This document shows, piece after piece, positions 1 through 10,764 of a DNA stretch of 64,000 nt. The notes under the pieces are model-generated. The model searched no databases and had not been told where the DNA came from. It saw nothing but the letters and a program-made list of their open reading frames with translations. The translations under genes and the position numbers were made by a program. The DNA comes from Gossypium raimondii (Eukaryota > Streptophyta > Magnoliopsida > Malvales > Malvaceae): contig NC_068569.1 in NCBI RefSeq assembly GCF_025698545.1, forward strand, positions 9,424,001 to 9,488,000, given 5' to 3'. Numbering within the stretch: position 1 is the first letter of the stretch; each line of letters begins with the position of its first letter.

Positions 1-1
1 G

Positions 2-112
2 GCGTGGATGGATCTGCAGGAAGTTGACCTATTGAGTGTTAATGCACATGCATTACTTACTGCACTTTCAGTGTGTGCGAGACAAAATGATGAACATTGC
101 CCACTCAATTAG
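2..112 (+). CDS. possible 3' end of an unidentified coding exon
   Basis: Frame 2 is open from the window edge to a TAG at 110-112 and encodes 36 residues ending in CARQNDEHCPLN. The amino-acid mix (leucine, alanine and acidic residues, few lysine or asparagine runs) looks coding, unlike the AT-rich DNA after the stop. It could be the last exon of a gene lying to the left. I do not recognise the protein, and 36 codons can stay open by chance, so the call is weak. Confidence 0.3.
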   Translation, partial: AWMDLQEVDLLSVNAHALLTALSVCARQNDEHCPLN

Positions 113-397
113 TTAGATTGCCTCACCGAGTTTAAAACCCCCCACAAGCTAGAGAAAAAACTTTTTATTTAAATATTTATGAAATGTTATACATTTATTA
201 GTTGCAGGGCAGAACTCAAATATTTTTTTAGAGATTAAAATGGAATTTTATTATTTATTTATTTTTATTTTTATTTTTTTGAAAGGTCAAATAAAAATTT
301 GTTAAAGTGTTTTCTTTTATCATGGATTGATTTATAATTTTATTATTTTTAAAGAGATTACTGAAAATTTTCATTTTTAATAACCAAGGCCCTTGCT
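113..397. other. AT-rich spacer, nothing recognised
   Basis: Low-complexity A/T runs, including a T-rich stretch near 245-285. I see no gene or element. Confidence 0.5.
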
Positions 398-1000
398 AAT
401 CCCGTTGTTATTAAATCATTAGCACCGCATAAAAACATTCCTCCTAAAGTAGTTGTTAATACGAATAACAGAAACTCTGCTATAGTCATTTCTGTACATT
501 CAATGTACTCTACGGATGGAGGAATACATAGAGTTGGACTTAGTAAAATAAGAAATTGAAAGATTTTGCTGAAATTGTTCATTTGGAAATTTCCTGAAAA
601 GCTAATCATAGGTTCTTCTCTCTATCGGAACAATAGGCCCGTTATGCTCATTATTAAACCTGTTGAAGAGATGAAATATAACCAAGGTATATCCTTTTGA
701 TCAGAGGTTGAATCGATCATCATCAGAAGAATTAGGCCAAAAATTAGCATTCTGGGAAAATAAAACTTCCATCAAAGAGAAGCAAATGAAAGGCTTTCAT
801 AAAAATTCTCGTAGAATCGAGAATGAAGTTTTCATTCTATACATGATAGATCATTAATTAGTAACTGCATCCAATCTCCAAAAAAAATCTCACTTGTTTC
901 GAACTTTCTATTTTTGGAATGAGAATATTTACAGAATTCCCATGAATAGGATCAAACCTTATTCCATGGTATTTACCTTATTGATCAAACCTTGAACATA
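398..1000 (-). pseudogene. ndhB: plastid ndhB fragment in nuclear DNA (NUPT), decayed
   Basis: Read on the minus strand, this matches the start of plastid ndhB (NAD(P)H-quinone oxidoreductase subunit 2) and its upstream spacer. The start codon is at 854-852. The stretch from 609 to about 400 stays open and gives recognisable NdhB, for example [20 protein letters not shown]. Nearer the start the frame is broken: codon 6 is TAG where plastid ndhB has CAG (a C-to-T change), and a few bases are missing near 750, which puts stops in the N-terminal part. Homology to the plastid spacer upstream of the start seems to continue to about 1000. It stops at about 400 in the middle of the exon, so only a piece was inserted. 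No function is expected. The outer limits are approximate. Confidence 0.88.
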
Positions 1001-2212
1001 AAACATAAATTGGATATGAAAATAAAATAAAATATAAAAATTAAAACTTTAATTCGTCAATTTTGTAAATCACTAACTAAACTTTTTACATTTCATATGA
1101 TCACTTTGATTGAATCCAGCTGCCACCACTTTCAACCTTTATAGATAGAGATTAAATAAAATTTTAGTCAATCTTTATATATATATATAATCCCAATTAT
1201 TCATTGATCTTGAGGATGTGGTTAGTACCTTTCATCAATAAACCAAATGCCGGGATTGAATTAATTTTCAATTTTTTAAAAATCTCACGACAATCATTTT
1301 CTTAAATCATGGTTTCAACTGAAAAAAGAAGGGTGTTTAGGCATGTTAAACTTTTTCAATGAGTAAAAGCTTTGCCCTCTGATATGTGAGTCCCATTCTT
1401 TTTAATTTATATTGTTAATAAATCTTTAATTTTATAACCCTCATCTAATTTACACACTTAAGTAAAATATTAATCCTTAATACTCTCCAACTAATGACTA
1501 GCATCGATTGGCCACCTCCGAACTAAAACATAACGAAGTGCTAAAAATCCTATTCGAAAACTATACATATGTCTTGTTAGGAGGAGATTTGCTTTGAAAC
1601 ATATTATCTCTCAAAAATTACTATTAATGATGCTTCCAAGTTTCAGATGGTATAAATCCCATTCCCTTGTAGTATAACGCAAACATTAAGGATGAAGGTG
1701 GTGTGTCTTGAAAAAGACAGCCAATAGAACGAAAAAAAGAATGCAAAGATCACTAGACCAGAAAGAAAGGAGAGGGAACCCAAATTAAAGGCGGAGGAGG
1801 TGCTGCTGCTAAGCTAAGAAAGCAAATGGACTGACCATCCATAATAAATAATGGAAGAAACAAAGAATTTATGCCGCCTATTAATATTCTTCATTAAACT
1901 CTCAGTTTTGGGGGGGTGGCATTTCTTATTGTTCCACCTACGATTTGATGTTCCACTTTGTCTTCAAGTTGTTCTCATCACACACGTTAATCTTCCTCCT
2001 TATTCTTTACTGCCATACAAACTATTCCTATATATGTTGCTTACCTTTTTTCTCCATCCCTTCATTTATCACTTCCATTTCGATTCTTGTTTTCATTCTC
2101 ACCAATCCGCCATTTCCTTATTTTGACAAGTTTAAAAAAATTCAGAGGCTGATATTTAAAGTTTTAAGGCTCCCTAAACGCCACTTATTTGAATAAAGGG
2201 TTAAATCATATT
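1001..2212. other. AT-rich intergenic DNA
   Basis: A short TA run lies near 1177-1190 and a purine-rich stretch near 1700-1790. Short open frames at 1851-2196 look like chance and resemble no family I know. Confidence 0.45.
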
Positions 2213-2560
2213 CTAGGACTTAAACTTGGTAATTTTTTTTCATATCAGGGTTTGATTTTTTTTTGTTGTCTAAATTAGACCTTGAACTTGGTAAATATTC
2301 TCATATTGGGACTTCAACTTTTTTTATCCAAGTTAATCCTTAAAACCCCTAAAATTCAAGCCTTAATGTGGGAACAGTTGTCAAGTTCAGGCCCTGATGT
2401 GGAAACAATTATCAAGTTTAAGGCTTAACTTAGACAAAAATAAATTTAGACCCCAATGTGGGAACAATTACCAAGTTTAGTACCTAAACAAAAAAAAAGT
2501 TTAGACCCCAATCTGAGAAAAGTTATCAAATTCAGACCCCAAATAATAATTTAAACCTTG
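2213..2560. repeat. head-to-head array of degenerate units
   Basis: Two units reading AACTTGGTAA plus a T run plus CATATTGGG (about 2223 and 2286) are followed by four reverse-complement units built on GTGGGAACAATTACCAAG (about 2367, 2399, 2458, 2513). The units are imperfect with irregular spacing of about 30-60 bp. The two groups face each other, so the region can fold back on itself. It is probably a dispersed foldback or MITE-like repeat. No coding potential. Confidence 0.5.
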
Positions 2561-2687
2561 AATGAATTACACGAGTTAAAACTTTCCCCTTTTTTTTAAA
2601 AGAATATTTTATTTTTTTACTAGTTTTGGGAAAGAACATTTGAAGATTTATAATTATCAGATTATGACTTGTGATTTTTGTATATGG

Positions 2688-3051
2688 GTTAAAACATGTT
2701 AATCTCTATCCTTTGATAAAATTTGAGATTTAGTTTCTATACCTTTGAAGTTAAAAATTAAGTCCTTTAACTTTTTCATTTCAAAATCTCATTCAAACCA
2801 TTAACATTGTTAGTAGTTGTTTCCATAAAAGTTTATCAACTTGGCACGTTGATTAGGTTGTCTTCATATGATGTCACATGTGATTAAAAGCAAATAGACA
2901 TATTAAATTGACAAATTTTATGGAAATTGCCAATAACAATGATTATTAGACTAAGATTTTAAATTGAAAATTAAATTTTAACTCTTAAAGTACAAGAACT
3001 AAATCATTAATTTTATCAAAATACGAGGACTAATAACATATTTTAACCTTT
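2688..3051. repeat. small foldback (MITE-like) element
   Basis: The left end starts GGTTAAAACATGTTAATC and the right end finishes with the inverse, ACATATTTTAACC. The two arms pair imperfectly over about 100 bp, around TTTGATAAAATT and its complement. The core is non-coding. No clear target duplication was found, so the superfamily is left open. Confidence 0.55.
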
Positions 3052-3916
3052 AATATATTTACCACTTCTACTATTTATCCAATACTTTATAATTTACTCT
3101 ATCAAATAGGAGCTTGCAAGATTTCTTGTTTCACATCGAGTTCAAAAGGAGTGAAGATCAATTAGGTATAAAAACATAGAAATTGAATGAACCATATAGC
3201 CAATGAAAAAGAATAAAAACAGTTTCGTGCTCACATCCATATCCTGAAAAGGAAACACCATGCCATGCCAAAAGAATGATGCTTAGTGCTTCTTCTTTCT
3301 TTCCCACAAAAATAATTCATAGCTTAAGATAGAATGATTGGGGATTTTAGATTTGTAAGCTGGATGCCATTTTTAAAAGGTAATCAAAAGAACCACCAGA
3401 ACTCTAAATTTACCAAATCAACTAAACTTACAACTTGCCTTTCGCATTCCATACTTCCTGCTCAAAGATATGGGAAATCCCATGCTCTACTCGTGCATTT
3501 CCAAACATTTTCTTCTTCTTCTTTTTTTGAAAAAGGACTTTTACCAATTCCTCTCACCGCACCATATCGACACATAGATCAGGTCAGAGCCTGGGACTGA
3601 TCTTTTACAGTGAAGAACATATTCCAATATCATGTCATGCATGCATGGTTATATGTTTAACCCTTTCCTTCTCTGTATTTTATTCTTCTTCTTATTTTTC
3701 TCAAAAGAAGAAACAATTTACAGCCTTAACATTTCTCAAAGCTGTTACGGTATCAGTCAATAATAAAGAACGAAAGGAACTTGTTCCTTTCTTTTTTTTC
3801 TTTTGATCGAAATGCACATGCATGTTAATATTTTGTTTTCTGAATCTTTTGATTTAATATTGGTTTTCTATACATCTGTTCGAAACCGACCTGGAAGTAT
3901 TGCGGAAGCTTCATAG
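3052..3916. other. intergenic DNA, nothing recognised
   Basis: Pyrimidine- and A-rich spacer. An open frame at 3334-3600 has no recognisable domain. Confidence 0.4.
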
Positions 3917-3979
3917 TTTTTTTTTTTTTTTAAATAATTGTGATTTTATTACCTAAATAAAGCAGAAACAACAGAAACG
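3917..3979 (-). mobile_element. 3' end and poly(A) tail of a LINE, cut off by the MULE
   Basis: On the minus strand this reads as a retrotransposon 3' UTR: an AATAAAAT signal, then an A tract (T15 on the plus strand at 3917-3931). It abuts the left target duplication of the MULE. The coding part of a minus-strand LINE lies directly beyond the other target duplication at 11012-11620. I infer that the two pieces were one LINE tail before the MULE inserted. Confidence 0.65.
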
Positions 3980-3988
3980 GTAAAATGA
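3980..3988. repeat. left 9-bp target-site duplication of the MULE
   Basis: GTAAAATGA directly precedes the left terminus GGCTAATTTACC. The identical 9-mer follows the right terminus at 11003-11011. Nine bases is the classic Mutator-superfamily duplication length. Confidence 0.9.
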
Positions 3989-4246
3989 GGCTAATTTACC
4001 AAAAAAAGCCACTTTTTTAAAAAATTACCGAAATGGGCCAGTTTTTTAATTATTTACCAGAATGGGCCATTTTCTCGAATCGCGTCACGTAAAGCGCGAT
4101 GTCGAGTGCGTGATGAGACATCGCGTCCGCGTCGGTAGCGACTGCCGGCGTGGAGGGAAATCGCGTCCTTGAGGAAGCGATTTCCCTCCACGCCGCCAGT
4201 CGCTACCGACGTGGACGCTGATGTCCCGTCACGCACTCGACATCGC
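3989..4246. repeat. left terminal inverted repeat, with an internal palindrome
   Basis: It matches the reverse complement of 10765-11002 with small indels. Within it, about 4096-4163 and 4176-4246 are inverse copies of each other, both built on GCGATGTCGAGTGCGTGA and GGTAGCGACTG and GGAGGGAAATCGC. The TIR can therefore fold into a roughly 70-bp hairpin with a very short loop. Confidence 0.88.
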
Positions 4247-4364
4247 TACCGACGTGACACGATTTTGACGCTGATTTTACGTTTGGGTTTTATGGCTTTT
4301 AGGGTTTAGGGTGCAGGCTTTTTAGGGGTTAGGGGTGTCGAATTTTTTTTTTCGAGTTGACGTA

Positions 4365-4665
4365 TCTGGTCAAATAGTGGGAAATCGCTTCTACCAGGAT
4401 GCTATTTGAGAAAAAATTGTGAAATAGTGGCCTCGTGGACGCGATTTCGCTACAGTGGTCATGTAAGAAATAAATTTTTTTTTGACTTTTACTGAGCAAA
4501 TAGTATAAAATCGCTGATACCAGGATGCTATATGAGAAGAAATTGTGAAATCGCGCCGTCGTGGACGCGATATCGCTACAGTTGGTCATGTAGGAAATAA
4601 TTTTTTTTGACGTTTCTGAGCAAATAGTGTCAAATCGCGCCTCGTGGACGCGATTTTGCTCTGAT
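4365..4665 (+). repeat. subterminal tandem repeat, about 125-bp period
   Basis: About two and a half direct copies. CAAATAGT recurs near 4370, 4495 and 4620, and CAGGATGCTAT recurs at 4395 and 4521. Each unit carries a GTGGACGCGAT motif also found in the TIR. Subterminal repeats are common transposase-binding regions in DNA transposons; that role here is inference. Confidence 0.75.
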
Positions 4666-4764
4666 AACAAGTTTGAATGAGGCTATAAATTAGATGAAAA
4701 TGTTCTTAGAATGCATAACTCACAGTGAAACATTTTAGAGAGCTAAGAAAGTTAGAGTTTCAAA

Positions 4765-7613
4765 ATGAGTGAACGATATTAGTCTTTGTTATTTACTACG
4801 ATGGTGAGGTTTGCCACACCGAGAATGGTGTTGTTTTTTGTTGGAGAATACGGTGCGACTGTCATTTAGCCAAAACATAGATTTGACAGAACTCCGTAAA
4901 AGAATTAGGCGTAAAATCTTCGGAACCAAGCCAATGAAAGTTCAGTCAATGACGTATCGATTTTGTTCTTATGTTGATCCGGTGACATATGACTCGTTCG
5001 ACATAAAAGGTGCTCGTAGCTTGGAGGCAATGGTGCGACTCATCTTGCTAGCGAGCAACTTATATTGAGTTATATGTACAATTTACGCCGCCAACCGATG
5101 TACTTCCGTCCGTGTTCGAGATGTATACAAGACCCTGGCCGACACTCGGTTAGCGTGTTACAAAATACTGAACACCCATGTTCGATGGCGGTGTGAATGC
5201 ACATCCCCAAGACACTCTGTTGGTGGATGGGACATGTACGTCGGTGGCTCGACGCTTGACGCCGAAATACGAAATGGGAACCGCATCAAGTTCTCTTGGA
5301 TGGCAATCTACATCCAATTGGGGACGTTATCAAATGCCCAGAAGAAGGGATGACGTACTACCTACGACATCAACTGGTGAGGGGACGTCGTACGCTGCAG
5401 ATGATTGTGGGTTAGAAGGTGACTCCGATGTGGATCCACCTCGAGAGCCCGGGCCGGATGGTGCAGAGGTGGGATTATTTTCTGAACCAGAGCCTATTCC
5501 AACAGAAGGTGAAGATGGTGATATGAGTGCAGATGATGAAGAAAATCCACGATTCAGAGCATACTCACCTCCAGCCCACATGCATAATGTCGATCTGTCA
5601 GCAGATGATGCATTAGAGTTTCCAGATCTACCACACCGGGTGCGCGATCGTACAAGTTCGGGGGTAGATCTCGGTGAACTTGAAGTTGGTAATCAGTTTA
5701 CCAATAAGGATAGTTTTATTGGTGCTTTGAAACAGCATATCATCAAAAACAGAGTTAATTACCACGTCGTTAAATCAAAATCTGATAAGTTTGAGGCGAA
5801 GTGTGCGGTGCAAGACGGCACATGTTCATGGAAAATCGTCGCCTCGTTAAGGAAGAGGACAGGGTTGTGGGAGATCAAAAAGTACAAAGGTCCACATACA
5901 TGTGCTGCAGGTACATGATTGAATGTGTCGAATAATATTTTATTTTCCAATGTTGCATTACTTAATGTACTCCTCCTCCGTAGGTGTTTTGAAGATCATC
6001 CAAAATGGATTCACTATGTTGGCTAGCTTGATATCGCCTACGATAAAAGCGGATCCTCGGACTTCATCTTGGTGATAATTGCCAATATCCGTAGCCAAAT
6101 GGGGTACACGCCCTCTTCCGCAAGGCTTGGATAGCTAAGCAAAGGCATTGGAGAAGATGCATAGTGGGTGGGACGCCTCATATAATGAAATATGGCAATG
6201 GTGTCAAGTGCTAGAGAGATACGTCCAGTGCCATTACGGACCTTGAAATGCAGAACATCGTATTACAACGACCGATTGCTACGTGGATGCCAAGTGTTCA
6301 AACGCCTATTTTGGACTTTTAAGCAATGCCGAGACGCATTTCGCATCGCAAGCCGTTGGTACAAATTGATGGTACCTTCATGTTCGGTAGGTACACTCAT
6401 CGGCTATTGGTTGCGATGTACACGACTGACGGTGGAGAATTCTTCCAATTGCATATGCAATAACACCGGGGGAGTCGTCTGATGACTGGATTTCTTTCTC
6501 TCTAGGTTAAGGAGGCATGTGTGCCCCCAACTTGATATCTGTGTTATTTCAGATCGGGGCGCCGGTATACTAGCTGCATTTGATCGAGAGGGAAGCTTGT
6601 GGCAGTGTACACACCATAGATATTGCCTGAGACACGTTGCTTCTAACTACTACAAGCAATATCCATCTAAGACGGAACGACGACAAGTGACCAACATGGG
6701 TATTTACTGTATAACTGTATTATTTCGTTTGTCAAATTGAATTAGTTTTATTGGTAGAAGGGGTATAAAATATTCGCTATGTTCTTATAGTGGTAGGGTA
6801 TGAAATGAATAAAGATCGCTTTCACGAGATGTTGGCAATCTTGCGATCCCAAAATGGAGAAGGGGCGGACTACCTGTGCAACATACGTTTCGAACAGTGG
6901 GCACAAGCATACGATGGAGGCCTACGATATGGCCATATGACGTCGAACCTGGCAGAATGCATAAATTCTGTTCTTAAAGGAACGCGCCATCTACCAATAA
7001 CAATGGTTGTCGAGAGACATATTTCCGCTTACGGCGCTATTTCCAAAGCGGCGAAACTTATGCGAGGCGGATGCGGGGTGGGCATGTATGGTGCAGTAAG
7101 ATAGTTCAAGAAATTAACAAGGCGAAGGCGAGGGCAAATATCATGCACGCTGTGTGTCACGATCGAGACAATCTATGGTTTCGCGTGACGGAGTTCGACA
7201 TACCGCACCAAGGCATTGTTGGCGGGCAATATCGTGTACACTTGCGAAACAAGACTTGTGACTGTGGGAAGTTCGATGCACTTCGTTATTCATGCGCTCA
7301 TGTTATTGCAGCCTGTCAGAAACTCCGTCTGGATCCGCTGAGTTATGTGGACGAAGTGTACAAATTAGAAAACATGTACAACGTATGGAGACACGTTTTC
7401 CCACCGGTCCCAGATGAACGTAATCGCCACCGTGTCTGTTGCTCCTTTTAAGTCATTACGGATAGAGAATTGCGTGCATAGTCAAGGGTCGACCTTTCTC
7501 CACTAGAATACGGAACAATATGGATATCCAGAAACAACCAATCAATGAAGTTGTGCGGATGGTGTAGGAACCCGAGCCATACAAGTCGATCATGCCCTAA
7601 TCGCAATAGTTGA
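4765..7613 (+). pseudogene. MULE transposase (mudrA-type), frameshifted
   Basis: This is the remains of a MuDR-family transposase, which cuts and pastes the element. The N-terminal PB1-like part begins near the ATG at 4765 and reads GEVCHTENGVVF and NIDLTELRKRIRR. The MuDR N-terminal DNA-binding region lies at about 5680-5918 (GNQFTNKDSFIGALKQHI ... GPHTCAAG). The catalytic core keeps all three acidic residues: Asp at 6368-6370 (QIDGTF), Asp at 6552-6554 (ICVISDRG) and Glu at 6955-6957 (NLAECINSVLKG). The last two are joined by a plausible 97-bp GT-AG intron (6700-6796). A SWIM zinc finger (CDCGKFDALRYSCAHVIAAC) follows near 7258-7315, and a C-terminal CCHC knuckle (CGWCRNPSHTSRSC) precedes the TGA at 7611-7613. 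Frame breaks occur near 4775, 4840, 5060-5180, 6000-6350, 6440-6520, 7075 and 7430-7540, so no full protein can be made. Confidence 0.9.
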
Positions 7614-7825
7614 ATGTAATTATAGAAGAAATTACCTTTTATTCAATTATTAATTGATAATTGTATTAATTGTTGGTAAAATTATCAAATTACTACAATT
7701 TCTTAAATGTTACTACCAACAAAACATTTTACAAAATCTAACATTATGTAAAACTACAATTTCAAATGGTTAGTAAGATTGTCAAATCCATTGAATTATG
7801 TTGGTAAAATTATTACATTAATTCA

Positions 7826-8230
7826 AATAGGTTAGGGTTGGGGTTTTTAATTAAATTAGGTTAGCTTAGGGATTTCAATTAAGTTAGGTTAGGGTTTTAA
7901 TTAAATTAAGTTAGGTTAGGGTTTTAATTAAATTAGGTTAGGGTTTTAATTAAATTAGGTTAGGGTTAGGGTTTTAATTAAATTAAGTTAGGTTAGGGTT
8001 TTAATTAAATTAAGTTAGGTTAGGGTTTTAATTAAATTAAGTTAAGTTAGGGTTTTTAATTACATTAAGTTAGGTTATGGTTTTTAATTAAATTAGGTTA
8101 GGGTTAGGGTTTTTAATTAAATTAAATTGGGTTAGGGTTTTAATTAAATTAAGTTAGGTTAGGGTTTTTAATTAAATTAAGTTAGGTTAGGTTTTTAATT
8201 AAATTAGGTTAGGGTTAAGGTTTTAATCAA
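7826..8230 (+). repeat. telomere-like minisatellite inside the MULE
   Basis: About 13-14 imperfect copies of a unit of roughly 27-32 bp: AATTAAATTAAG followed by TTAGGTTAGGGTTTT. Some units carry a doubled TTAGGG. Each contains a telobox-like TTAGGGTTTTAA. Units differ in T-run length and by single bases, so this is an expanded minisatellite and not pure telomeric TTTAGGG repeat. It separates the 3' ends of the two convergent MULE genes. Confidence 0.85.
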
Positions 8231-8329
8231 ATAATGTCAAAATAACTCGGAAAAATTTCTATGTGTATTACATCGTCATAAACTTCTATTTCATTACATC
8301 AAAGGATAATTTTAATACGGTAATCAATG

Positions 8330-10436
8330 TCTATGACCGGGATTCGGTTCCACATGGCGGTAGTCGATTCTGTACTGGATTCCTCCTTCCTCTAGCTTCC
8401 TGGCGGTTGTTCTTCCTCGGGTGGTGATTGTTGTTCTTCCGGTTCGGCATCTGCTTGTCGGACTTGGGACGATGATCCACCTTCAAAGAATAGTGTATGT
8501 GGAGGTGTTTGCATCATGAACGGCGACGGAGTTTGAAAGCCATGCGTTGCTGACGATTGGTAAAAATGAGAGCTCCCCGACGGCCCCCTTGGGACCCTCC
8601 TGCGCCGATGGCCTACTTATCGGTGGTCCGCTCGGCATTACAGGAAATGGAGCTGATCCGGGCATTTGGCTCCAACCTGCCATAGGATTCGGAAAAGGAT
8701 ACATGTACGGGTTAGGGTACATATAAGGGCTAGGAAACATACATGGCATCATAGGGAAAGGTGAATGCGTGGGTATCATCTGTTGAATTGCTGCGTCGGT
8801 GCTCTCGTTGGGGACGGTGATTGCATAGCCGCTGATGATGAACCGGGTGAATGTCTGGGCCTCGTTGGGGGGCTGGCCTCGTGGTCTTGTCCCCTTGGAT
8901 TTAGAGGCCCGCGCCTTTCCCTTCCGACACGTAATTGCCGCTGCCTCTCCTCCGGCGTAAGTAAATACGGCTTCCCATTGGCCCTAAACCATGGCATGTA
9001 TTCTGGAACGCACGCTAACTCGGGAACGATGATTGGTTCCCGAGTAGGTAGATATTCATTACGATTTTCCCACATTTCCATGTACACTGACCAGTATCTA
9101 GGCCAATCCGTACCTAACAACCGAAGGTCGATTTTGTGGTGCTTGTCAAACTCCTCAGGGTCTGCAGGGATCGGTTGTCTACATCCAAACTGTCGTAGGA
9201 CTCTGTCTGTCTGGTGGGGCTCCACGGTTGCATAGTTGATCAACACCACTTTCACGTGCCAGCGTTGGATTTTGTAAAACTCTTCCGGATTCTTGCCTGG
9301 ATCACGGATCCTCGTATGGTGTCTATTGAAACTACATGAACATGATAGAAATATTACATATATACATAATACTAAATACTAAATATCAATCCACTAGCGA
9401 ATGGATGGAAATATCTATTTGCAATAATACTTACTACGCTTCCGACCGTTGCTCAATAGAAGTCATATCTTCAAGTTCATTCGGTAATCCACGATAACTT
9501 CCCGGATGGTTCCACCTAATTAAATAAATTTTTAGCATACTTTTATTCTTACAAAATCTACATAACAATTTCAAAATGTAATATAAAATTTACCTCGTTA
9601 CGAGTGGGAATGTATATGGGTGGTTCACTCGAGGACGTAGAAATGGAAAGCGAAACCGTGCCCATGATTGCAGTAGTGACAGGCAACCTCCGATTTTTGC
9701 TCTCCTCGGTTTGGTCGCCCACATATCCCGATATAATGTTGCCAAGACGGCAGACCCCAACTAAATTCACCGCTCTAAAATCAACGAGTTTTAGCACCAC
9801 CTTAGATGTACACGCTCTCGTGACGTGTCGGCCATGAGATAGCCTCCAATTATTTGAAGAATGTATGCTCGAGCATATCGGATTCTTTCAATTTCGGTTG
9901 AATTTTGATTCGCATCGGGAAGGTGGCACGTAACCACCCATCTCCACCTTACCTCCATTCATTTTATCCGAACGGCGCCAAAAGCTCGTAGCACACCGCC
10001 TCCCAATTGCTAGATTGGCGGAACCGATCCTTGGCCACGGCCCGTCCACCCAGAATCCCAAATGCAGATGGACATCTTCTAGAGTGATAGTGCACTCTCC
10101 ACATGGAAGATGAAATGTGTGCGTCTCGGTCTCCACCTCTCGATCAACGCACCGATCGGTTTGGCTCCAACTTGCATCACCGCCTACCATCGCCACGTGC
10201 AAAATCCCGCTTCCATAAGTAGTTCTCTACTAACGGTGATGGAGGAGCATGCATATTCAATATTGCATGTCAATACCCGATCTTGACCTTTTATAACAAA
10301 AAATAAATTAATAAATATCTAAAATACATAAATAAAAATATCTTAAATAAAATTTAAAATTTAAATTTAATACTTACCATGTTCATTTGCTCCACCGATA
10401 TGTGATTCCTATCAAGACGAATCAATGATCCGCCAT
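8330..10436 (-). pseudogene. plant mobile domain (MAIN-like) gene, frameshifted
   Basis: Minus-strand relic of a PMD protein, the family of MAIN and MAIL1 and of genes often annotated as long-form serine/threonine phosphatase 7 homologues. The start lies at 10436 and reads on to LIRLDRNHIS after a frame break, with a donor near 10377. The diagnostic core lies at 10060-10130 (THTFHLPCGECTITLEDV). Further exons carry WNHPGSYRGLPNELED near 9430-9520 and a long block at 8776-9310 (RIRDPGKNPEEFYKIQRW ... DLRLLGTDWPRYWSVYMEMW ... PIIVPELACVPEYMPWFR). A methionine- and proline-rich tail (PYMYPNPYMYPFPNP) follows at 8560-8779, and the end is near 8330. Several frameshifts and stops interrupt it. PMD genes are known passengers of plant transposons. 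Its role for the element, if any, is unknown. Confidence 0.85.
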
Positions 10437-10764
10437 TGTTGAAAATATTAAAATTTTAAAATTATTTTTAAAAAAATAAAAATTTTAAAATATTCTTAAA
10501 AATGAAATTTAATGGGAAAAAATTTAATATGGATTTGGAGATTTTTGAAGGAAATTGAGAGGATTTTGGAAGGAATTTGAGAGTTTGAGAGAATTTTGGA
10601 AGAAAATTGAGAGAATTTTGAAGGAATTGAGAGAATTTTTGAAGGAAATTGATATTGAATTTGTTTGTGAAAATAAAAGGGAGGGTGGGGGTTTATATAG
10701 TAAAAAAATTTAGCGTTAGGGGGCAACGGTCAATTTTTGACCGTTGAGCACTTTTCACTCATAC

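Noticed and set aside
1-1000. The window could be plastid DNA
   Set aside because: The ndhB piece is broken and short, and the surroundings are intron-bearing nuclear genes and nuclear transposons.
1851-2196. Overlapping open frames of 83-91 codons
   Set aside because: No domain, overlapping in two frames, composition typical of AT/pyrimidine-rich spacer.
3334-3600. 88-codon open frame
   Set aside because: No recognisable motif, no splice partners, and composition typical of chance frames.
4329-4670. Minus-strand 113-codon frame
   Set aside because: It lies wholly in the 125-bp tandem repeat of the MULE; the repeated translation reflects the DNA repeat.
7826-8230. Possible chromosome end or CRISPR-like array
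   Set aside because: Units are degenerate telobox sequences inside a bounded transposon, with no unique spacers and not the plain TTTAGGG plant telomere repeat.
8765-9235. Plus-strand open frame of 156 codons
   Set aside because: It is the antisense shadow of the PMD gene, whose minus-strand frame has clear family motifs.
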